DNA of 64,000 nt from Aquipluma nitroreducens. GTDB taxonomy: Bacteria > Bacteroidota > Bacteroidia > Bacteroidales > Prolixibacteraceae. The translations under genes and the position numbers were made by a program. The stretch is taken from positions 4,641,501 to 4,705,500 of the forward strand of contig NZ_AP018694.1 of the NCBI RefSeq assembly GCF_009689585.1, given 5' to 3'. Each line of letters starts with the position of its first letter. Position 1 is the stretch's first letter. The notes below the pieces were generated by a model that saw nothing but the letters and a program-made list of their open reading frames with translations, did no database searches and was not told the origin of the DNA. Below, in pieces: positions 1 to 7,888 of this stretch.

Positions 1-204
1 AAAAAGAGGTTGGAATATCACAACCAAGGGCTATCTGCATACACATCAAAGAAGATTCCATGGAAACTTGTTTATATTGAGATTTTTCAGACTAAAAAAG
101 AGGCAACCCAACGTGAATTATTTTTAAAACGGCAACGCAACCATTCTTTCTATGAACGATTGATTTCTAGTGAATCTAATAAAATTCATCAAATGGATAA
201 TTAA
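1..204 (+). CDS. GIY-YIG nuclease family protein, 3' part only
   Basis: The reading frame is open from the first base, so the gene starts outside the window and only the C-terminal two thirds are present. What remains (H-N-x-G, then Y-T-S-K, P-W-x-L-V-Y-x-E, and a basic K-x-E-A...R-E-x-x-L-K-R tail) matches the second half of small stand-alone GIY-YIG/UvrC-N-like proteins of about 80-95 residues; the GIY and YIG motifs themselves would lie upstream. A TTG at position 10 could be read as a start but would cut the domain. These proteins are thought to be single-domain nucleases of unknown cellular role. A tRNA-Asp-like fragment and a terminator follow directly. Confidence 0.72.
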   Translation, partial: KKRLEYHNQGLSAYTSKKIPWKLVYIEIFQTKKEATQRELFLKRQRNHSFYERLISSESNKIHQMDN

Positions 205-207
205 TAT

Positions 208-262
208 CGGCCTGTCACGCCGAGGGTCGCGGGTTTCCCGAAGGCTCGGGATCCGCACCGCA
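208..262 (+). pseudogene. Degenerate 3' half of a tRNA-Asp-like sequence
   Basis: Positions 208-222 form a perfect anticodon arm: stem CGGC/GCCG around the loop CTGTCAC with a GTC anticodon in the correct place. The next bases resemble the variable loop and T arm of tRNA-Asp (AGGGTCGCGGGTT) and the end resembles an acceptor 3' strand (CCGCACCGCA). The T loop is broken and the 5' half (acceptor, D arm) is absent because coding sequence occupies it, so this is not a working tRNA. It may be a scar of tRNA-targeted insertion. Confidence 0.42.
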
Positions 263-291
263 AAAAAGCTTCAAGAAATTGAGGCTTTTTT
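262..291 (+). terminator. Intrinsic terminator after the GIY-YIG gene
   Basis: A 13-bp stem (AAAAAAGCTTCAA / TTGAGGCTTTTTT, with one T-G wobble) closed by a GAAA loop ends in a T run. Almost the same hairpin recurs at 10246-10275. The A-run on the 5' side makes it potentially bidirectional. Confidence 0.8.
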
Positions 292-310
292 CGTTTTATC
301 ACTATCGAAT

Positions 311-430
311 GTTTTATATTGAATTTGTTCAATATAAAACTCTGATTAACGGATAGCGAAAATTCAAAATAGATTTAAAATTTCAGCACGCCATGACATA
401 ACGCAAACTATCCGCAATCAGAGTTTATAT
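311..430. repeat. Nested inverted repeats between convergent genes
   Basis: A perfect 13-bp inverted repeat (311-323 with 328-340, loop TTTG) overlaps a second, imperfect and longer one: 332-356 pairs with 408-430. The two structures share 332-340, so they exclude each other. The rest of the 205-514 gap holds only the tRNA-like remnant and a terminator; I see no gene here. Confidence 0.6.
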
Positions 431-514
431 CTTTTTCTTTCGACTGTTTTTGCTAGTCTTGGTATATAAACAACTACATCACGGACTTGTTTTAAGGGCG
501 TAAAAATTGATAGG

Positions 515-1900
515 TTATTTGTTTGCGGGAAGTGAAAAATAAAATGTAGAGCCGATCCCAAACTTTGATTCAGCCCAAATCTGACCTCCATTCAATTCGA
601 CAAACTCCTTGCAAATTTGCAATCCAAGGCCTGTCCCTTTTTCATTTTGAGTTCCATTGGTCGTAAATTCAGAGCCTGACTTAAAGAGTTTTTCTAAAAC
701 TTTAGGTTCCATTCCAATTCCATTGTCCTGAATTGCTATAATAATCTTGTCTTCATAAGCGGTGGCATTTATAGAAATATTTCCTTCCTCCTTTGTGAAT
801 TTAATGCTGTTAATAATCAAATTCTTTATCACAGATTCCATCATTGAAGAGTCAGTACAGATATCAATGTCCTCAGCGATATTGTTCGCTAACGCTATCC
901 TTTTTTGATTACACAGAGTTCTTATGGGTAAGATTGAGTTCTCAACCAATTGATTTAAATTTGTTGTTTTTAAAACTGGAACAAGTTTTTTTCGTTGTGT
1001 TTTTGTCCAAAGTAGGAGGTTGTTAAGCGATTCAAAAGTTAGTTCGGTTTCCTTATTAAGCGAAATCATAATTTTTTTGATTTCTTCCGGACTCATAATA
1101 TCGAAATCTTCAGAAACTAATTTGGTTACATTTATCAGTGAAGCAAGGGGACTTCTCAGATCATGAGCTATTATCGAAATCAATTTATCTTTAGTCGTAT
1201 CGCTTTCTTTTAGTTCTTCGGAGTAAAATTTTAGTTTGTTTAAGTTTTCAATCAACTCATTTTTCTGTTTCTCGATGAGTTTATGTTGTTTTATGCGGGT
1301 TAAATTCATTTTCCAGAAAATAAGCGACAGACACAAACCCAAACCGGAAAGCGTTAGTCCGTTCACATTGTTCGAGATTAAAACATCAGGATTTGCTTGT
1401 GCATAATTCATTAATAGATAGAAAATTATAAAGCTAAATGAATAATACAGGATTGAATAAACTGGCCGGATTAGAAGAATAATCGAGCTAATTATTGTTG
1501 TTGCAATAAATGGGTTTATTGCGGTCGTTATCTTTTGATCAACTGCCGATATGGCTGCTCCTCCAAACAAAAGAGATAAAGCAACTGCTACGATGCAGAT
1601 TTCTGCAAGCCGAATATTACTCCTCTTTTTTATAAACGCGAAGTAGATCGTTAGGCTTATAATGCTGAGTAAAATGATTATCGATGTGTGTATTGTTATA
1701 ATGGAAACCCGCCATTCATATTCAATTCCAACACTAGATTTCAGGTGAGAAATAAATAAAATAACATGTAGTAAACTAATTGGAATACCAATTACCGAAA
1801 GATAGAATACGCGTCTAACGTTTTCATTCAGAATGTTGGTTTTTATTATTTTCCGATCTTCTTCTGATATTTTGAAAAAGTCAATAAGTTTATTTAACAT
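515..1900 (-). CDS. Membrane-bound sensor histidine kinase
   Basis: A 461-residue sensor kinase. About six hydrophobic segments fill residues 32-200 with no large periplasmic loop, so the sensor is membrane-embedded. A short coiled region leads into HisKA with the phospho-acceptor H246 (I-I-A-H-D-L-R-S-P), then HATPase_c with N box (N-L-I-I-N-S-I-K-F), G1 (D-N-G-I-G-M), F box and G2 (G-T-G-L-G-L). It is the last gene of a minus-strand run Ppx/GppA - NtrC-like regulator - kinase with gaps of only 34 and 24 bp, so the regulator next to it is the natural partner, although a sigma-54 regulator with a kinase of this type is an inference from position. The stimulus cannot be read from the sequence. 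Somewhat more AT-rich than the genes that follow. Confidence 0.9.
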   Translation of the reverse strand: MLNKLIDFFKISEEDRKIIKTNILNENVRRVFYLSVIGIPISLLHVILFISHLKSSVGIEYEWRVSIITIHTSIIILLSIISLTIYFAFIKKRSNIRLAEICIVAVALSLLFGGAAISAVDQKITTAINPFIATTIISSIILLIRPVYSILYYSFSFIIFYLLMNYAQANPDVLISNNVNGLTLSGLGLCLSLIFWKMNLTRIKQHKLIEKQKNELIENLNKLKFYSEELKESDTTKDKLISIIAHDLRSPLASLINVTKLVSEDFDIMSPEEIKKIMISLNKETELTFESLNNLLLWTKTQRKKLVPVLKTTNLNQLVENSILPIRTLCNQKRIALANNIAEDIDICTDSSMMESVIKNLIINSIKFTKEEGNISINATAYEDKIIIAIQDNGIGMEPKVLEKLFKSGSEFTTNGTQNEKGTGLGLQICKEFVELNGGQIWAESKFGIGSTFYFSLPANK

Positions 1901-1924
1901 CGCTATTTTAAGCTAAAAATTATT

Positions 1925-3088
1925 CTAGTAACGCGGAACAGCATAATTTAAAACATCTTCGCGGGTAATTGTTTTATCACATAGAATAATCAATCGTTCA
2001 ACCACATTCCTAAATTCACGGATGTTACCCGTCCACCGCATTTTTTGCAGCTCGCTAATCGCATCAGATTCAATTGATTTTTGAGGTACGCCATATTCAG
2101 TGCAAATCAGGTCGATAAAGTATTCACACAATACAGGAATGTCTTCAATCCGGTCGTTCAGGTCCGGAACGTGGATCAGAATAACACTCAGGCGATGGTA
2201 TAAATCTTCTCGAAAATTATTCACTTCAATTTCGTGGGCAAGGTTTTTATTGGTGGCAGCTATGACCCGAACATCGACTTTAATTTGGGCATCGCCTCCT
2301 ACACGGGTAATGATGCTTTCTTGCAAAGCCCTTAAAACCTTGGCTTGTGCCGGAAGACTCATATCGCCAATTTCGTCGAGAAAGATGGTTCCTCCGGTTG
2401 CCTGTTCAAATTTTCCTTTTCGCTGTTTAATTGCTGAAGTGAATGCTCCTTTTTCATGGCCAAATAATTCACTTTCAATTAATTCTGACGGAATAGCTGC
2501 GCAGTTTACTTCAATAAACGGACCTTCAACACGGTTACTTTTTTCGTGCAACTGGCGGGCAACCAATTCTTTTCCGGTGCCGTTCGATCCGGTAATTAAA
2601 ACACGAGCATCGGTAGCGGCAACGCGGTTGACCATGTCTTTAACTTTTTGGATGGAAGCCGAGTTCCCTACAATGTCAAATCGTTTGTTGACCTTTTTTC
2701 TCAGTACTTTGGTTTCGGTAATGAGCGTCGATTTATCCATTGCATTGCGCAAAGTAATCAGCAATCGGTTCAGATCGAGTGGTTTTTCAATAAAGTCGAA
2801 AGCACCTTTTTTGATCGATTCCACTGCTGTATCAATGTTTCCATGACCCGAAATCATTACAACTGGAATGTCAGGTTTGATTTCTTCAACCTTCTGCAAT
2901 ACTTCAATACCATCCATTCCCGGCATTTTGATGTCACATAAAATCACATCAAAATCTTTGGTCTGTAGCAATTCCAAAGCTTTAAACCCATCTTCGGCCA
3001 GTTCAACCGTATATTTTTCGAATTCTAAAATGTCTTTTAAGGTGTTGCGAATGCTGCGTTCGTCATCAATGACTAATATTCTTGACAT
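1925..3088 (-). CDS. NtrC-type response regulator lacking a DNA-binding domain
   Basis: 387 residues: receiver domain with phospho-acceptor D52 (I-L-C-D-I-K-M-P-G), then a sigma-54 AAA+ domain with Walker A G-S-N-G-T-G-K (about 166-172), the sigma-contact loop G-A-F-T-S-A (214-219; family consensus G-A-F-T-G-A) and Walker B G-G-T-I-F-L-D-E (232-239). Usual NtrC proteins are about 450-480 residues and end in a Fis-type helix-turn-helix; this one stops just after the AAA+ C-terminal subdomain. It would activate RNA polymerase-sigma54 from solution or through a partner, as known for a few short members of the family. The start places the receiver directly at the N-terminus. Tightly linked to the kinase downstream and the phosphatase upstream. 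Confidence 0.9.
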   Translation of the reverse strand: MSRILVIDDERSIRNTLKDILEFEKYTVELAEDGFKALELLQTKDFDVILCDIKMPGMDGIEVLQKVEEIKPDIPVVMISGHGNIDTAVESIKKGAFDFIEKPLDLNRLLITLRNAMDKSTLITETKVLRKKVNKRFDIVGNSASIQKVKDMVNRVAATDARVLITGSNGTGKELVARQLHEKSNRVEGPFIEVNCAAIPSELIESELFGHEKGAFTSAIKQRKGKFEQATGGTIFLDEIGDMSLPAQAKVLRALQESIITRVGGDAQIKVDVRVIAATNKNLAHEIEVNNFREDLYHRLSVILIHVPDLNDRIEDIPVLCEYFIDLICTEYGVPQKSIESDAISELQKMRWTGNIREFRNVVERLIILCDKTITREDVLNYAVPRY

Positions 3089-3122
3089 GTTTCTTTTTTT
3101 TACTGAAAATTATTGCCCGAAT

Positions 3123-4043
3123 TTAGTTGAAAATACGGTCGTATAAAATACCTTCCCGCAAGGCATAGTCGGTTTGGTATATTTTTTTGATATTTAGACG
3201 ATCAATAACCAGTTTGATAAACAAAACCGAAGGAACAATCATCTCGATGCGAATGGATTCCATGCCTTTCATTTCGGTTCTTTCGGCAGTTGTTGACTTG
3301 ATTAGAGTTTCATATACCCGCGTAAAGTCATCTGTTGCAATTTCTTGTTTAATCCTTGTTTTTGTTCCTGGATTGGTTTGGTCGATTAAATCTGCCAACG
3401 TATCGAAAGCACCCGAACAGCCGATCAATAAGGGAATTTGAATATTATTTAACTGTTGCCAAAGTGGCTCCAACCGGCTGTCAAACCAGTCGTTGATTTG
3501 CTCAATCTCTTCCGGTGTAATGGGATTGGAGGGTGGTATTTGTTCGATGATGCGGGCCATTCCCAACGGAAAACTTTGTTTCCAGATGGGTTCGTTGTTT
3601 CGCGTCAGGATAAATTCATTGCTTCCGCCGCCAATGTCAAGAATAAGCGAATGGTCTTCTATTTCATCAAAAGCCAGTTTCACTCCGTCAAATATCAGTT
3701 GAGCTTCTTTTTCTCCGGAAATAATCTGCAAGTCAAGACCCGTATTCGCCTTGATTTGTTGCTGAAACCAATCCTGGTTGGTTGCATCACGAATAGCAGA
3801 AGTGGCGATTATTACTACTTCAGAAACACTGAATTGACTAATTCGTTCCAGATGTTTCCGGATAGCCAGAATGGCACGTTCCAATCCATCTTCGGTCAAC
3901 CTGTTTTTGTCGATGCCGTTTTTGCCAAGTTTAACAACCTCTTTTCCCTGATATAGAATTTGATAGGATTTGTCCTGGTACTCTGCAATTAGTAAGTTGC
4001 AGGTATTGGTTCCGAGGTCGATAACAGCAATTTGTCTCTTCAT
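3123..4043 (-). CDS. ppx: Ppx/GppA family phosphatase
   Basis: A 306-residue member of the exopolyphosphatase/guanosine-pentaphosphatase family (ASKHA fold). The N-terminal phosphate-binding loop is I-D-L-G-T-N-T-C-N-L-L-I, and the second glycine motif is I-L-D-I-G-G-G-S-N-E-F. The length fits the short form with the two ASKHA lobes and without the C-terminal HD-like extension of E. coli Ppx. It degrades polyphosphate or converts pppGpp to ppGpp in the cytoplasm; which of the two cannot be told. First gene of a probable operon with the two-component genes (34 bp to the regulator), hinting at a phosphate- or stringency-linked circuit. Confidence 0.88.
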   Translation of the reverse strand: MKRQIAVIDLGTNTCNLLIAEYQDKSYQILYQGKEVVKLGKNGIDKNRLTEDGLERAILAIRKHLERISQFSVSEVVIIATSAIRDATNQDWFQQQIKANTGLDLQIISGEKEAQLIFDGVKLAFDEIEDHSLILDIGGGSNEFILTRNNEPIWKQSFPLGMARIIEQIPPSNPITPEEIEQINDWFDSRLEPLWQQLNNIQIPLLIGCSGAFDTLADLIDQTNPGTKTRIKQEIATDDFTRVYETLIKSTTAERTEMKGMESIRIEMIVPSVLFIKLVIDRLNIKKIYQTDYALREGILYDRIFN

Positions 4044-4136
4044 TCTGAGTGGGGAATATTTTAGGCTAACGAAGTTAGCGTTTCATATTTAAAATGACCA
4101 GATTGAAATTGAATTTTCGGCATTTCATTACCAAAC

Positions 4137-4163
4137 AAAAAAGGCCGGTAAAACCAGCCTTTT
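4137..4163 (-). terminator. Intrinsic terminator of cysK
   Basis: On the minus strand an 8-bp GC-rich stem (AAGGCTGG / CCGGCCTT) is followed by a T run. It lies 25 bp past the cysK stop codon. Confidence 0.82.
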
Positions 4164-4186
4164 GTATTTTATAATTTGATTGAATA

Positions 4187-5098
4187 TTAAAACAATCCTT
4201 CAATCGATAAATAGCGTTCGCCAGTATCGTAAGCGAAAGTGAGTATTTTTGCTCCTACGGGCAGTTCGGCAATTTTCTTGGCAACAGCAGCCAGTGAAGC
4301 GCCTGACGAAATTCCAACGAACAAACCTTCTTCTTTAGCTGCACGACGGGCATAATCAAAAGCTTCATCTTTCGAAATCTGGATGGTTCCATCAATAGCT
4401 TGCGTATGCAGGTTTACCGGAATAAAACCAGCACCAATTCCCTGAATTGGGTGAGGACCAGGATTTCCACCACTAATTACAGGTGACAATTCTGGCTCAA
4501 CAGCAAAGGTTTTCAGATTTGGGAATTTCTGTTTCAACACTTCGCTTACTCCGGTAATGTGTCCGCCTGTTCCAACTCCGGTGATCAGGTAGTCAAATCC
4601 TTCCGGAAAATCAGCCAGGATTTCTTTCGCAGTATTTTGTTTGTGTGCTTCGATGTTGGATGAATTATCGAATTGAGAAGGAATCCAGGCATCGGGCGTT
4701 TCGGCGGCCAATTCGTTAGCTTTGGCAATAGCGCCTTTCATTCCCAATTCACGTGGTGTTAAAACCAGTTCTGCTCCATATGCAGTAAGGATTCTACGGC
4801 GTTCAATACTCATCGATTCAGGCATAACCAAAATCAGTTTATACTTTTTAACTGCGGCAACCAAGGCCAAACCAATTCCGGTATTTCCTGAAGTTGGTTC
4901 AATCAGAACGCTTCCATGTCTCAAGATTCCTTTTGCTTCGGCATCCTCAACCATCGAAAGAGCGATGCGGTCTTTGATACTGCCGCCCGGGTTGGTTTTT
5001 TCTACTTTTACATACACTTCGTATCCTTCAGGATACAGGTTGTTAATTCGTACCAAAGGACTGTTTCCGATGGTTTCCAAAATGTTGTTTACTTTCAT
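4187..5098 (-). CDS. cysK: Cysteine synthase (O-acetylserine sulfhydrylase)
   Basis: 303 residues, the usual CysK length. It makes L-cysteine from O-acetyl-L-serine and sulfide in the cytoplasm with PLP. Visible: I-G-N-S-P-L-V at the N-terminus, PLP-lysine K42 in N-P-G-G-S-I-K-D-R, the substrate loop T-S-G-N-T-G, the PLP-phosphate loop G-T-G-G-H, and the G-I-G-A-G-F segment. The gene stands alone between two hairpins: its own terminator at 4137-4163 and a terminator in its leader (5140-5169) preceded by a short ORF with three Cys codons in a row. That arrangement points to cysteine-responsive transcription attenuation. No Shine-Dalgarno is apparent, as usual in this phylum. Confidence 0.95.
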   Translation of the reverse strand: MKVNNILETIGNSPLVRINNLYPEGYEVYVKVEKTNPGGSIKDRIALSMVEDAEAKGILRHGSVLIEPTSGNTGIGLALVAAVKKYKLILVMPESMSIERRRILTAYGAELVLTPRELGMKGAIAKANELAAETPDAWIPSQFDNSSNIEAHKQNTAKEILADFPEGFDYLITGVGTGGHITGVSEVLKQKFPNLKTFAVEPELSPVISGGNPGPHPIQGIGAGFIPVNLHTQAIDGTIQISKDEAFDYARRAAKEEGLFVGISSGASLAAVAKKIAELPVGAKILTFAYDTGERYLSIEGLF

Positions 5099-5139
5099 AT
5101 TATTGTATTTTAAGGTTCTTATCTTTCGTTTCTATTAAC

Positions 5140-5169
5140 AAAAAAAGCCTTCCGGTGTTCGGAAGGCTT
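5140..5169 (-). terminator. Leader terminator (candidate attenuator) upstream of cysK
   Basis: On the minus strand AAGCCTTCCG pairs perfectly with CGGAAGGCTT (10 bp, 5-nt loop) and runs into seven T. It lies after a short Cys-rich ORF and 41 bp before the cysK start, so it cannot terminate anything but the cysK leader or read-through from the ABC genes. The leader segment GAAGGT (5219-5214, minus) can pair with GCCTTC of the stem (5167-5162), a possible antiterminator. Confidence 0.78.
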
Positions 5170-5192
5170 CGATATTATCTCTTTTATGTCTT

Positions 5193-5273
5193 TCAAATGT
5201 TCGTTGAAAACATACCTTCTCCTGACCGTTTATAGCAGCAGCACATATACATGTATGAGAAATTTGCTTTCAT
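5193..5273 (-). CDS. Cysteine-codon leader peptide of cysK
   Basis: A 26-codon ORF not followed by any long frame. Its core reads Y-M-Y-M-C-C-C-Y-K with three consecutive TGC codons (5243-5235), then ends at a TGA 24 bp before the terminator hairpin. Cysteine codons are rare in these genomes, so a run of three directly ahead of the cysteine synthase gene is unlikely by chance. In established amino-acid attenuation (trp, his; Cys-rich upstream ORFs in mycobacteria) ribosome stalling at such codons prevents formation of the terminator. A -7-like box TATACTTG lies 24 bp upstream. The peptide itself probably has no function beyond its translation. Confidence 0.72.
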   Translation of the reverse strand: MKANFSYMYMCCCYKRSGEGMFSTNI

Positions 5274-5296
5274 TCTTTTCTTTAATCTTTGTATTG

Positions 5297-5304
5297 CAAG
5301 TATA
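5297..5304 (-). promoter_or_regulatory. Putative -7 box of the cysK leader
   Basis: TATACTTG on the minus strand fits TAnnTTTG in seven of eight positions and would start RNA some 15-20 nt before the leader-peptide ATG. I could not place a convincing -33 TTG at the usual spacing. Confidence 0.35.
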
Positions 5305-5342
5305 ACAAAAAAGTCAAACAAAATACATTTTTATCTTTTATT

Positions 5343-6689
5343 TTAATTTTTATAGAATAACCACTTAACAATTTCTTTAAGATTCACTTTTTTCCCATAC
5401 ATCAAAATGCCTGTCCGGTATATTTTTCCTGCGACCCAGATTGTTCCCAAAATAGTTGCCAGCAAAATGGACATTGAAAGAATGATCTGCCAGACCGGAA
5501 TCCCGAATGGAATACGTGCCATCATGGTTACCGGCGATGTAAAAGGAATCATAGAGGCCCAGAAAGCCAACGAACCTTCGGGATTTTTAGCAACCGACAT
5601 AACCATGATGATGGAAGCAATCAATGGTAAGGTTACAGGGAGCATCATTTGCTGGGCATCTTCATCGCTATCGACGGCAGAACCAATGGCTCCCATGAGT
5701 GATGCATACAAAATAAAGCCGCAAATGAAATAAAAGAACAGCGCAAAGATGATCAATGGAATGTTTAAGTTGCCTATTAAACCAATGATTTCAAGAACCT
5801 TGTTCTGGGCTTCGGGTGAGCTGGCTGCAAGTTGTTCCATTTGTGGGCCTGACATTACATTTTGCGCTTGAGTTGCAACTCCTGCTGATGCACGACCACT
5901 AAATGCCGCAGTTGCGCTTGTAATGGCAGTTCCAAGTATAATCCAGATGGCAATTTGAGTTAACCCAACCAATCCGATTCCGACAATTTTTCCAAAGAGC
6001 AGTTGAAAAGGCTTAACCGATGAAATGATGACTTCTACAATACGGTTGGTTTTTTCTTCCATAACTCCGCGCATAACCATAGTGCCATAGATAAAAACGA
6101 ACATGTAGATAATGAATCCGGCAGCTAACCCAATAATCATTGCAATTTCGCTTGAGCTTTTCACGGCTTTGCCTTCTTCTCCAATTTTAATGGTTTCAAC
6201 TGTGATGTTTGTTTTGGTGGCTGCCAGTTTTCTTTCCAGATCGGGAACTCCTATTTCATCTATAATCTGCTTTTTCTTTTCCGTTTCTATGATCTTTTCG
6301 ATCCGGTTTGAAACAAAGTACTTAACATCCATCGTGACCTGTTTATCCGAAATCATCTCGGCACGGTTGGTATTCAGGATGTTGGTTGGGATATTCAGAA
6401 CAGCATAGTATTTTCCTGATTTGAAATTCTTACTAAGCTCTTTAAATTCCTGTTCAGGTATATAATGAAACTTTGTAAATTCATTGCCTTCAATCCTGTT
6501 CAAAACGAGAGCGGTCGGATCATATACGGCAATAGTACGTTCTTCTTTGTCGTCCATCATGGCCAGATAGGTAGGCAAAATCATCAAGGCAGCCATCATC
6601 AGCGGCATTAAAAGAGTCATGATAATGAACGACTTTTTCTTTACCCTTGTCAGGTATTCGCGTCTTAAAATTAGGAATGACTTATTCAT
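5343..6689 (-). CDS. ABC-2 type permease (NatB-like)
   Basis: 448 residues. Cytoplasmic N-terminal R-R-E-Y-L-T-R-V-K-K-K-S-F, one membrane helix (about 22-45), a large extracytoplasmic domain (about 50-175), then five or six helices including the M-V-M-R-G-V-M-E-E-K-T-N-R-I-V-E-V-I-I-S-S motif typical of ABC2_membrane_3/NatB proteins. Together with the ATPase encoded upstream it forms an exporter; B. subtilis NatAB extrudes Na+, but the substrate here is unknown. The gene starts 131 bp after the ATPase gene; that gap contains a degenerate GC-rich repeat. No terminator is evident directly after it until the cysK leader hairpin. Confidence 0.87.
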   Translation of the reverse strand: MNKSFLILRREYLTRVKKKSFIIMTLLMPLMMAALMILPTYLAMMDDKEERTIAVYDPTALVLNRIEGNEFTKFHYIPEQEFKELSKNFKSGKYYAVLNIPTNILNTNRAEMISDKQVTMDVKYFVSNRIEKIIETEKKKQIIDEIGVPDLERKLAATKTNITVETIKIGEEGKAVKSSSEIAMIIGLAAGFIIYMFVFIYGTMVMRGVMEEKTNRIVEVIISSVKPFQLLFGKIVGIGLVGLTQIAIWIILGTAITSATAAFSGRASAGVATQAQNVMSGPQMEQLAASSPEAQNKVLEIIGLIGNLNIPLIIFALFFYFICGFILYASLMGAIGSAVDSDEDAQQMMLPVTLPLIASIIMVMSVAKNPEGSLAFWASMIPFTSPVTMMARIPFGIPVWQIILSMSILLATILGTIWVAGKIYRTGILMYGKKVNLKEIVKWLFYKN

Positions 6690-6755
6690 ATAGGTTTTGT
6701 TAAATTTTCATTTTCGCTTAAAAAGTGTTAGTCTGCAATTAAGGATGTATTTCAA

Positions 6756-6815
6756 GTTGCGGGATGCGTGTTTCGGGTTCGGTTGTCGCGTAACTCGTAA
6801 CCCGTTTCCCGTAAC
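6756..6815. repeat. Degenerate GTTGCGGG/CCCGTAAC repeat between ABC genes
   Basis: Several variants of GTTRCGGG and its complement CCCGYAAC crowd this stretch and can fold (CGGGTT at 6774 with AACCCG at 6799). It looks like an intergenic repeat element rather than a regulator. Confidence 0.4.
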
Positions 6816-6820
6816 AATTC

Positions 6821-7765
6821 CTACGATTGCGATTGAGCACTTGTTTCGCGGTTATTTTTTTCTACAACATGGATAAACACATCGTTCATGCTTGGGATAA
6901 TTTCTTTGAATGACACGATTTCAAATTGATTCATGAGTATTTTGATTAACTCATTGTTGGAATTGCCGTTCAGGAACTGAACTTTCATTTGTTTCAGGAA
7001 CTTGCTGTCGTCTTGCTCAAGAACATTGAATTGAGCACCTAACCGATGTTGAAAATCCGGAGTTTCACCTTTGTAGGCTATCTCGAAAGTATTGCTTTTG
7101 AATTTTTCTTTCACTTCGTCAATTTGCCCGTCCAGAATCTTTTTCGACTGGTTGATCAATGCAATATGGTCGCAAATTTCTTCTACGGAAGACATATTGT
7201 GTGTTGAGAAAATGATGGTGGTTCCCTGCTTTTTCAGTTCAAGAATTTCATTTTTCATCAAATTGGTGTTGATGGGGTCGAATCCGCTGAACGGTTCGTC
7301 GAAAATAAGCAAGCGGGGTTTGTGAATTACTGTGGTGATAAATTGTACCTTTTGAGCCATTCCTTTCGAGAGTTCCTCTACTTTTTTGCCCCACCAGGCC
7401 TGAATTTCAAACTTTTCGAACCAGTACTTCAGGCTCTTGAGGGCATCTTTTTTCGACATGCCTTTCAACTGAGCCAGATAGAGCGCCTGTTCACCAACTT
7501 TCATTTTCTTATACAGTCCCCGTTCTTCGGGTAAATAGCCAATCTGATAAATATCCTCAGCTTTCATTGGCCTACCCTCGAAAAACAACTCGCCGCTATC
7601 GGGAGCTGTAATTTGGTTGATGATCCGGATCAAGGTTGTTTTACCCGCGCCATTGGGCCCCAATAGACCAAAAATAGACGCTTCCCTAACCGAAATGCTG
7701 ACCGAACTCAATGCGACATGACCAGCATATTCCTTAACAATGTTATTTGCCTGAAATATTTCCAT
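6821..7765 (-). CDS. ABC transporter ATP-binding protein (NatA-like)
   Basis: 314 residues. Walker A G-P-N-G-A-G-K-T (36-43), Q loop region, signature motif L-S-K-G-M (variant of LSGGQ, common in this subfamily), Walker B L-L-I-F-D-E-P-F, D loop and H switch S-T-H-N-M. The C-terminal 90 residues correspond to the DUF4162-type extension seen in ATPases of ABC-2 exporters. It energises the NatB-like permease encoded next. Preceded by rsmD on the same strand with a 124-bp gap that contains only a CCCC-TCTT-GGGG hairpin remnant at 7870-7881. Confidence 0.92.
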   Translation of the reverse strand: MEIFQANNIVKEYAGHVALSSVSISVREASIFGLLGPNGAGKTTLIRIINQITAPDSGELFFEGRPMKAEDIYQIGYLPEERGLYKKMKVGEQALYLAQLKGMSKKDALKSLKYWFEKFEIQAWWGKKVEELSKGMAQKVQFITTVIHKPRLLIFDEPFSGFDPINTNLMKNEILELKKQGTTIIFSTHNMSSVEEICDHIALINQSKKILDGQIDEVKEKFKSNTFEIAYKGETPDFQHRLGAQFNVLEQDDSKFLKQMKVQFLNGNSNNELIKILMNQFEIVSFKEIIPSMNDVFIHVVEKNNRETSAQSQS

Positions 7766-7888
7766 GGTAATTTAGTTGTTGTATATTTTGTTAGTTTGTT
7801 GTTTGCACAAAAAGTTACAAAAGGACAAAAACTTATTTGAGAACTGGTGCAACTATGGACGTTTTTAGTCCCCTCTTGGGGTGGGGAT

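Noticed and set aside
205-262. A functional tRNA-Asp gene
   Set aside because: Only the anticodon arm is intact; the 5' half is missing and the T loop is disrupted.
2100-2846. A long plus-strand frame opposite the sigma-54 regulator gene
   Set aside because: Antisense shadow of a well-conserved gene; its product has no family features and a composition mirroring the sense codons.
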